A stretch of 10,192 nucleotides of DNA from JAKBCQ01 sp021807585 (GTDB taxonomy: Bacteria; Planctomycetota; Planctomycetia; Isosphaerales; Isosphaeraceae): NCBI GenBank assembly GCA_027325115.1, contig DAHWFG010000130.1:1-10192 (forward strand), in the 5' to 3' direction. How positions within the stretch are numbered: position 1 is the stretch's first letter; the number at the start of each line of letters is the position of its first letter. The position numbers and the translations under genes were made by a program. Under the pieces are notes generated by a model that saw only the letters and a program-made list of their open reading frames with translations, ran no database searches and was not told where the DNA came from. Positions 5,347 to 10,192 of this stretch are shown here, one piece after another.

Positions 5347-7251
5347 TTAAGGTGCGGCGCGATCGCCGAAGTTCGGATAAACAAGCGCCTGGGTTTTACC
5401 TTCGAGCACGGCGACGGCGTGGACGAGTATGTGTTGCGGGGTATACGAACCGCCGGGAGCGGGCTTGGCGGCCGCGAGCGCGCGTTTCATCGCGGGAAGC
5501 GCGGGTCGGGCGCTCTCGCCGAGCCGATCGAGCACATTGGCCGCGTGTTGAATCCAGGCGGGGTGTGCGTCGTCGCGCAACACGCGTTCGAGAACGGGGA
5601 GGGCCGTGTCAAGATCGCCGATCCGAGCGAGCGCCTCGGCGACCGCGACGGCGACCGCGCCCGATCGATCGTCGGTCCGCTTGCGGAGCGCTGACGCGGC
5701 GGGAAGCGCCTTTTCGCGGAGCGTCGCGCAACCCTGCGCGGCCCACCACCGAATCGGCTCGGAGGGATCGTCGAGCGCCTCGATAAACCTCGTCAGGTTC
5801 GCGGGGTCGCGCTCCGAAGCGAGCAGCGCGAGGTCGAGCGTTCGCTCGACGGGCCACGCCAAGGGAGCGTGCGAGGCTTCGTAACCTTCGAGCGCGGAAC
5901 CTTCGGGGAGGAGGCCGTTGTCCTTGATTTCCACCATCCGTCGCCGCAGCCGAGCGCGCATCGTCTCGAGCACGGCGCGCCTTTCGGGAAGCTTCGCGAG
6001 ATTCGTCACGTTGTCGGGATCGGCGTCCATGTCGTAAAGCTCTTCGGCGGGTTTCTCGCCCCAAAACCGCGCCGTTTCGGGAGTGAGCTTCCCCTCGGCG
6101 GCGAGCCTCGCCCACGATTGATATCCGCGAGCCTTAAACATGTATTCAAGAGGTTGTACGTAAGGCGTGTCGGGGCGGAAGTTACGGATATAAAGGAATC
6201 GCGAGTCGGCGACCGAGCGCATCATGTCGTAGCGTTCGTCCATTCGGTCGCGGGTGACGAAGACGAACTCGTTTGGAGCGACCTTCGCCGGACCCGCGAA
6301 AGCGCGTCCCTGCATATATGAGGGGATTTTCACTCCCGCGAGCGAGAGGACGGTGGGGGCGAAATCGACAAAACCGACCGGTTCCTTGATGCGAGTTCCC
6401 GACGCCGCGGGGGCGAGCCGTCGCCATTTCGGCGGGAAATAGACGATCAACGGCACGTGCGTGCCGCTTTCCTCAAGAAAGCGTTTGCTGCGCGGCAAGA
6501 CGCCGCCGTTGTCCGAGTAATAAAAGACGATGGTGTCGTCGGCGAGCCCCGCTTTTTCAAGATCGCGCAGCTTGGCCGCGATTTGCTCGTCCATCAGCCT
6601 TATATGATTATAATAGCGCGCCCAATCGGCGCGGATTTCGGGCGTATCGGGTTGATACGGGGGAATTCGTACGGTCGCGGGGTCGATCGGAGGGAAATCG
6701 AGCGGAAGCTCCCGCTCGGGAAAAAGCCGGCTCTCGTGCGTAACCTCGTGATTGAAGACGCTGAAAAAAGGGACGCCGGGTTCGGGGCGATCGCGCCAAT
6801 GGGCTTTCCCGCTCGACTCGTTCCACGCCTCTTTGAGATTGATCGGCGCATTGTAATCGGTTTTGGCCTGATTCGAGGTGAAATAACCTGCGTCGCGAAG
6901 GAGCGCCGGGAAACCTTTGAGCCATGGTGGAATTTTTCCTTGCGCTCGCATGTGTTGAGCCGGGCCGCACGTCGCCGCGTACATCCCCGTGATCAATGTG
7001 AAACGCGACGGAGCACAAACCGGCTGCGCGAAGCAGTGTTCATAAACCACGCCTTCGCGCGCCAGCTTATCGAGCGTCGGGGTATGCGCCTGTCGGTCGC
7101 CGTAACAGCCGAGGAATCGGCCGTTGTCCTCGCTGACGAGCCAAAGGATGTTCGGTCGCGCTTCATCGGCGCCACGAGCGACGACGCTTATAACGAGAAT
7201 CGAAGCAATGACGGCGAAACAGCGACGATAATCGATACCGTGGTTTTTCAT
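5347..7251 (-). CDS. Exported type I sulfatase (N-sulfoglucosamine sulfohydrolase-like) with C-terminal HEAT repeats
   Basis: A 634-residue protein. The ATG at 7251 places a signal segment (CFAVIASILVISVVARG, about residues 11-27) at the N-terminus; upstream in-frame codons to TTG 7452 would bury it. The sulfatase domain starts at RPNILWLVSEDNG, with Glu41-Asp42-Asn43 in place of the usual DD. The formylglycine signature is Cys79-Ala-Pro-Ser-Arg83 followed by FTLITGMY. Lys130 (AKTDYN), His168 (FNHE), Asp247-Asn248 (YSDNGG), Lys256 and His265 (GTHVPL) complete the active site. The ELYDMDADPDNVTNLA block marks the C-terminal subdomain. Residues about 473-593 are Ala/Leu-rich helical HEAT-type repeats (for example PIRWWAAQGCATL, GAVAVAVAEALARIGDLDTALPVLERVL), an addition often seen on planctomycete sulfatases and probably used for protein contacts. 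The HMR and SEDN pattern resembles proteins annotated as heparan N-sulfatase; real substrate unknown. It is the first gene of the minus-strand pair. Confidence 0.95.
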   Translation of the reverse strand: MKNHGIDYRRCFAVIASILVISVVARGADEARPNILWLVSEDNGRFLGCYGDRQAHTPTLDKLAREGVVYEHCFAQPVCAPSRFTLITGMYAATCGPAQHMRAQGKIPPWLKGFPALLRDAGYFTSNQAKTDYNAPINLKEAWNESSGKAHWRDRPEPGVPFFSVFNHEVTHESRLFPERELPLDFPPIDPATVRIPPYQPDTPEIRADWARYYNHIRLMDEQIAAKLRDLEKAGLADDTIVFYYSDNGGVLPRSKRFLEESGTHVPLIVYFPPKWRRLAPAASGTRIKEPVGFVDFAPTVLSLAGVKIPSYMQGRAFAGPAKVAPNEFVFVTRDRMDERYDMMRSVADSRFLYIRNFRPDTPYVQPLEYMFKARGYQSWARLAAEGKLTPETARFWGEKPAEELYDMDADPDNVTNLAKLPERRAVLETMRARLRRRMVEIKDNGLLPEGSALEGYEASHAPLAWPVERTLDLALLASERDPANLTRFIEALDDPSEPIRWWAAQGCATLREKALPAASALRKRTDDRSGAVAVAVAEALARIGDLDTALPVLERVLRDDAHPAWIQHAANVLDRLGESARPALPAMKRALAAAKPAPGGSYTPQHILVHAVAVLEGKTQALVYPNFGDRAAP

Positions 7252-7449
7252 GGTTCCGGCTTCGTAATACGGGGGGAAGGAAACGTCGAAAGTAACCGAA
7301 CCGAAGTGACGGAACAACGGGCGGAGCGAGAGAAAAGCAGGTCGTTCGAGCCGTAGGTCGCGATCGGTCCCGCTCGGCATGGAACCGGAATTCGACGACG
7401 AACTGGAGTGATCGAGAGCCGCGAGCGACGACGCTCGACTCAATACTTG

Positions 7450-7483
7450 CAATATTATTTATATATTTTTATTCTTTTTTCGT
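7450..7483 (-). promoter_or_regulatory. AT-rich island, likely promoter zone of the sulfatase pair
   Basis: An almost pure A/T stretch (only two G/C bases inside about 30) stands out sharply in GC-rich DNA, about 200 bases before the sulfatase ATG at 7251. On the minus strand it contains TATATAAATAAT. No well-spaced -35 is evident, so the exact promoter cannot be placed. It could also be an UP-element or a nucleoid-protein site serving both directions. Confidence 0.3.
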
Positions 7484-7622
7484 TCGCCTGAATTCGTGCG
7501 ATTGATGGCCGATTATCGCGGGTTTGATTGCGCCGCGCACCGGCCATTTCAGGCGCAAACGCGTCGATCGACTCGCGATTTTTGGCCAGGGTTTTCGTTT
7601 TTTGTAATTTGGGTAATTTTTG

Positions 7623-7651
7623 TTGGCATGTCGCGTTTGATGCATTATTAT
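7623..7651 (+). promoter_or_regulatory. Near-consensus sigma-70 promoter pointing toward the giant surface-protein gene
   Basis: TTGGCA (7623-7628), a 17-base spacer, then TATTAT (7646-7651): five of six matches in each hexamer at ideal spacing, preceded by a T/A-rich stretch (7587-7622). It is the best promoter match I found in this region. Transcription would start near 7658, leaving about 540 untranslated bases before the ATG at 8196, so either the leader is long and structured or the promoter makes a separate short RNA. Whether planctomycete sigma factors use these hexamers here is inference. Confidence 0.4.
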
Positions 7652-7657
7652 ACCCAG

Positions 7658-7822
7658 TGTCGAGAGGCGAGGTTCGCCAATCCCTGATGATTACACGATC
7701 GGCTCGTGTGAATCGGAGCGTACTCGGAAGCGAGGGCGTTCCGCTTGTTCAGGCCGATCTCGGCGCCGATTGAGCCGCTTCTGGAGCGGCGAACCGTCAG
7801 CCCCACGATCGACTTTTTTTCG
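7658..7822 (+). ncRNA. Speculative short RNA or structured leader
   Basis: Just downstream of the promoter-like sequence are a hairpin GGCGA-GGT-TCGCC (7666-7678), a palindrome TCGGCGCCGA (7760-7769) and a strong 6-base stem GCCGCT-TCTGG-AGCGGC (7774-7790). A run of seven T follows at 7814-7820. The T-run is 23 bases past the last stem, so this is not a textbook intrinsic terminator. The region could be an independent small RNA, an attenuator, or simply part of the 5' leader of the surface-protein gene. Confidence 0.15.
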
Positions 7823-8081
7823 ATGTTCACCCGAGCGTCTCGGCGCCGTCCGCCCGAGAGAGTTCGACGGATCGTGCTTGTTCACCAAGACGGTGAGCGG
7901 GCCGATTCTCGTCGGATTCGCGCCTACTTCAATCGTCGACGCGATCACCGCGTGTCGAGCGAATCGGCGCCGAATCATCGACGAATCGTCGCATATGAAC
8001 CCTACTTGACTATTCTGAGATCGCAACCCGGATTTTTCTACCTCGGCGAGTCCCGACGGATCGAACCATAACGCCACGGAA

Positions 8082-8115
8082 GTGAACTTTCACGATCCGA
8101 TCCAATCGATCGGAT
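8082..8115. promoter_or_regulatory. Two adjacent inverted repeats upstream of the giant surface-protein gene
   Basis: GTGAA-CT-TTCAC (8082-8093) is followed at once by an 8-base perfect stem ATCCGATC-CAATC-GATCGGAT (8095-8115), 80 bases before the ATG. They could be operators or leader hairpins. The 12-mer TCCAATCGATCG, which starts inside the second repeat (8101-8112), recurs inside the coding sequence at 8247-8258. Confidence 0.3.
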
Positions 8116-8182
8116 ACGGATAGACATGGTGCGCGCCGCGAATCCGCACGATCGCGATATTCCACCCGGCGTAGCGACTTCC

Positions 8183-8187
8183 AAGGA
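8183..8187 (+). promoter_or_regulatory. Ribosome binding site that fixes the start of the giant surface protein
   Basis: AAGGA sits 8 bases before the ATG at 8196, ideal spacing. The ATG opens a frame that begins with a basic segment leading directly to the PRFELLEDRTLLA motif. This selects ATG 8196 over the in-frame TTG at 8220. Confidence 0.7.
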
Positions 8188-8195
8188 TCAGCACC

Positions 8196-10192
8196 ATGTC
8201 GAAGAGCGAGTGGCGTCGGTTGTTCACCCGGAAATCCCGGAGCCGTTCCAATCGATCGACGATTTCGACGAAATCGATCCCGATCATCCCCCGCTTTGAA
8301 CTGCTTGAGGATCGCACCCTCCTCGCGGTCAACCCGACTCTTACAAACGGAGTGCTCAACATCAGCCTCACCGCCGCGGGGGACGCCGCGACCGTTTCGC
8401 TCTCGGGTTCAAATATCGATATCTTTGACGGAACCACGCATACCGATTTCGCCGCGACGAAAGTCGTGTCGATCGTCGCGCAAGGGAATAACGACGCCGG
8501 TCAGAGCGTGACGTTTAATAGTTCGATCGCGCTTTCCCAGCCGCTCGCGACGTCCGAACTGACGACCGTGACGTTCAACGGCGATTACACCGCGGCCTCG
8601 GCGAATCTCGCCGCGGGAACGATCGACTTCAATTCGGGCGCGATCCTCTCGACACGCGATATCGCCTCGGGTGGAAATCCCGTCACGGCGCCGTCGATCG
8701 GTAATTCGGGATCGATCACTCTCGCCGCGACCGATATCTCGATCACCTCGGCCGATCTCCTCGCGGGCGCGAGCGGGCTATACACCGCGGGTAACGTTTC
8801 GGTCTCGGCGGCGACGTCGGCGACCGGCGCCTCTTCGACCGTCTCCGCGGCGCTCAACATCTCCGGCGGAATCATCACCGGCGGCAACATCACGCTTGAT
8901 GATTCGTCGTCGGTGACTGCGCAATCGGGAGTCGGATCGGGATCGGCGCTCAGCGTCGCGACGATCAACGAGCAATCGAACGCGACGATCTCGATCTCGG
9001 GAGCGTCGCAAATCAGCGCGAGCGGCAACGTCTCGATTGCCGCGGCGTCGTCGGTTCAAACGACCGCGCTCGCTTCGGCGAGCTCGACCGGAGGAAGCAC
9101 GGGCGCCGACGCCGCGATCGCGACGTCTCAAATCCAAAGCTCCGCGCTCACTCGGATCACGGGATCTACATTAATCACCGCCGTCGGGAACGTGACGATC
9201 GCGGCGACCAACGACACCGGAATCGTCACCACCGCCGACGGTACGACCGGGGGATCGACCGCCGCGGGAGGTTCGGTCGCCTACGCGCTCGTGAACGATT
9301 CCACAAACGCTTACGTCGACGGCTCGGCGGCGATTTCCGCGGCGAACGTCGCCCTCGCCGCGACCACGACCTCGAATGTCGCCACCTCCTCGAAAGCGAC
9401 CGCGGGGGGCGCCACCCAAAACGACCCCTCGACCCAATCCCTCCTCACCCAATACAAAGCCAAAACGTCGGGCGGAAACATCAACATCGCCGGATCGATC
9501 GCCGTCACCGATCTGACACAACTAAATCATGCTTATATTACGTCGAGCTCGCCGATATCGGCGACGGGTACGCTTTCGATCGCGGCGTCCTCCCCCGTCG
9601 GCTCGACCGCCTCGGCCGACGGATCGTCGGTCGCGGGAACGACCGGAGTCGGCGTCGCCGTCGGAATCAACGTCGTTCACGCGTCGAATCAGGCCGATAT
9701 CGGCGGAAACGCGAACCTCGACGCCAAAACGATCCAGGTCCAGGCCCAAACCCCGGGATCCGACGCCTTCGCGGCTCAAGCGACCTCGGGCGACGGCGCC
9801 ACAAACGTCGGAGTAGCGGGAGCCCTCGCCCTCGACCTCGTCGCCGAGTCGAATCAGGCGCTCGTCGACCAAGGCTCATCCATCAATGTTCATAACGCTA
9901 ATCTCGAACTCTCGGCGTCCGACTCCGCGTCGCACACCGTCTCCGCCCAACCGATCAACGGCACGTCCCCCGCCGGAAAAGTCGGCGTGGGGGTGTCGGT
10001 CGCGGTCGCGATCGTCAACGACTCCGTCACGGCGCAACTCGCGAACGGAGCCACGCTTACCGGCGCAAACAATCTTTCACTCACGTCTTCGCTCACCAAT
10101 AACGTGACGACGACTTCGCAGATGGGCGCCGCGGGGGGTGTCGCGGTCACGACTTCGGTCGCAATCTCGATCGTCAAAGACATCTCCTCGGC
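8196..10192 (+). CDS. Giant LEPR-XLL-type planctomycete surface protein with beta-strand repeats, N-terminal part only
   Basis: The frame is open for 665 codons and runs off the window, so the true length is unknown. Residues 1-32 are basic and Ser-rich (MSKSEWRRLFTRKSRSRSNR and onward). Residues 32-45 are PRFELLEDRTLLAV, the N-terminal motif typical of very large planctomycete extracellular proteins (LEPR-XLL type), which may act in export or anchoring; no ordinary hydrophobic signal peptide precedes it. The rest is rich in Ser, Thr, Ala, Gly and Val, with no Cys. Repeats carry a strand motif: GSITLAATD (172), GNVSVSAAT (199), GNITLDDSS (230), GNVSIAAAS (277), GNVTIAATN (331), ANVALAATT (383), GTLSIAASS (458), KTIQVQAQT (511), ANLELSASD (568), NNLSLTSSL (625). 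Spacing settles at about 52-57 residues, with half-units of about 27-31 early on. From about 490 the unit is VGVxVxVAxxxVxxSNxAxV plus this motif. A beta-helix or beta-roll adhesin or cell-surface fibre is inferred. Confidence 0.87.
   Translation, partial: MSKSEWRRLFTRKSRSRSNRSTISTKSIPIIPRFELLEDRTLLAVNPTLTNGVLNISLTAAGDAATVSLSGSNIDIFDGTTHTDFAATKVVSIVAQGNNDAGQSVTFNSSIALSQPLATSELTTVTFNGDYTAASANLAAGTIDFNSGAILSTRDIASGGNPVTAPSIGNSGSITLAATDISITSADLLAGASGLYTAGNVSVSAATSATGASSTVSAALNISGGIITGGNITLDDSSSVTAQSGVGSGSALSVATINEQSNATISISGASQISASGNVSIAAASSVQTTALASASSTGGSTGADAAIATSQIQSSALTRITGSTLITAVGNVTIAATNDTGIVTTADGTTGGSTAAGGSVAYALVNDSTNAYVDGSAAISAANVALAATTTSNVATSSKATAGGATQNDPSTQSLLTQYKAKTSGGNINIAGSIAVTDLTQLNHAYITSSSPISATGTLSIAASSPVGSTASADGSSVAGTTGVGVAVGINVVHASNQADIGGNANLDAKTIQVQAQTPGSDAFAAQATSGDGATNVGVAGALALDLVAESNQALVDQGSSINVHNANLELSASDSASHTVSAQPINGTSPAGKVGVGVSVAVAIVNDSVTAQLANGATLTGANNLSLTSSLTNNVTTTSQMGAAGGVAVTTSVAISIVKDISS

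Larger units (their letters stand above)
7252..8195. other. Divergent intergenic region between the sulfatase pair and the giant surface-protein gene
   Basis: This 944-base stretch holds no gene I can support. Its contents are an untranslated leader for the minus-strand sulfatase (7252 to about 7440), an AT-rich island (about 7450-7483), a right-pointing promoter-like sequence (7623-7651), several GC-rich hairpins (7666-7678, 7774-7790, 8082-8093, 8095-8115), and a run of seven T at 7814-7820. The octamer CGGCGCCG occurs three times (7761, 7841, 7965). Open frames exist on both strands (minus 7691-8077 with a GTG start; plus 7770-8009 with a TTG start). They overlap each other, lack ribosome binding sites and show no domain motif. 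Some stretches, about 7860-7950, have coding-like third positions, so a decayed gene remains possible. Confidence 0.6.

Noticed and set aside
6457..7356. 299-residue plus-strand open frame
   Set aside because: Antisense to the HEAT-tailed sulfatase, with no recognisable motif or ribosome binding site.
7496..7687. 63-residue plus-strand frame with a hydrophobic stretch
   Set aside because: No ribosome binding site, AT-rich promoter-like DNA supplies the hydrophobic codons, and it spans the putative -35/-10.
8006..8034. TTGACT as a closer promoter for the giant gene
   Set aside because: Good -35-like hexamer, but no acceptable -10 at 16-19 bases downstream.
7691..8077. 128-residue minus-strand frame in the divergent region
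   Set aside because: GTG start without a Shine-Dalgarno, overlaps competing plus-strand frames, and no recognisable domain; kept only as a possible gene remnant.
8585..9028. 147-residue minus-strand open frame, and other minus-strand frames to 10183
   Set aside because: All are antisense to the repeat protein; their acidic/Val/Ala or Arg-rich composition follows from reading its repeats backwards.
1..10192. tRNA, rRNA, CRISPR array, insertion sequence or prophage gene
   Set aside because: Looked for cloverleaf-like arms, regularly spaced identical repeats, transposase motifs and terminal inverted repeats by eye; none was seen.

Overview
The window looks like a chromosomal segment of a GC-rich planctomycete, probably in or near the Isosphaeraceae/Gemmataceae type of lineage. 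Three things support this: two secreted type I (formylglycine) sulfatases, one with a C-terminal HEAT-repeat tail; two secreted CotH-family kinase-like proteins with an N-terminal EF-hand; and the start of a very large surface protein that opens with the planctomycete-type N-terminal motif PRFELLEDRTLLAV. The lineage assignment is an inference from gene content, because no rRNA or marker gene is present.

Layout. Positions 1-204 are an upstream region with three back-to-back inverted repeats in its first 66 bases. Positions 205-3266 hold two tandem plus-strand cotH-like paralogues only 32 bases apart, so probably one transcript. Positions 3267-3554 are a convergent gap. Positions 3555-7251 hold two minus-strand sulfatases read right to left: a 634-residue sulfatase with HEAT tail (7251 to 5347), then a 534-residue sulfatase (5159 to 3555). 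The 187-base gap between them holds a small reading frame that continues in frame after the stop of the first sulfatase and has its own strong ribosome binding site. Positions 7252-8195 are a 944-base divergent intergenic region with an AT-rich island, a near-consensus sigma-70 promoter pointing right, and several hairpins. From 8196 to the window edge a single plus-strand frame stays open (665 codons, no stop). It encodes the N-terminus of a giant Ser/Thr/Ala/Gly-rich beta-strand-repeat protein.

How the genes may work together. The two sulfatases would remove sulfate esters or N-sulfate from sulfated polysaccharides outside the cytoplasm. They need a formylglycine-generating or anSME maturase encoded elsewhere. 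The CotH-like proteins resemble atypical secretory kinases, and the bacterial prototype phosphorylates Ser-rich repeat proteins. The nearby Ser/Thr-rich repeat protein is therefore a possible, unproven, substrate. The common theme is extracytoplasmic: all five principal proteins appear exported or surface-bound.

No tRNA, rRNA, CRISPR array, transposase or integrase was recognised.
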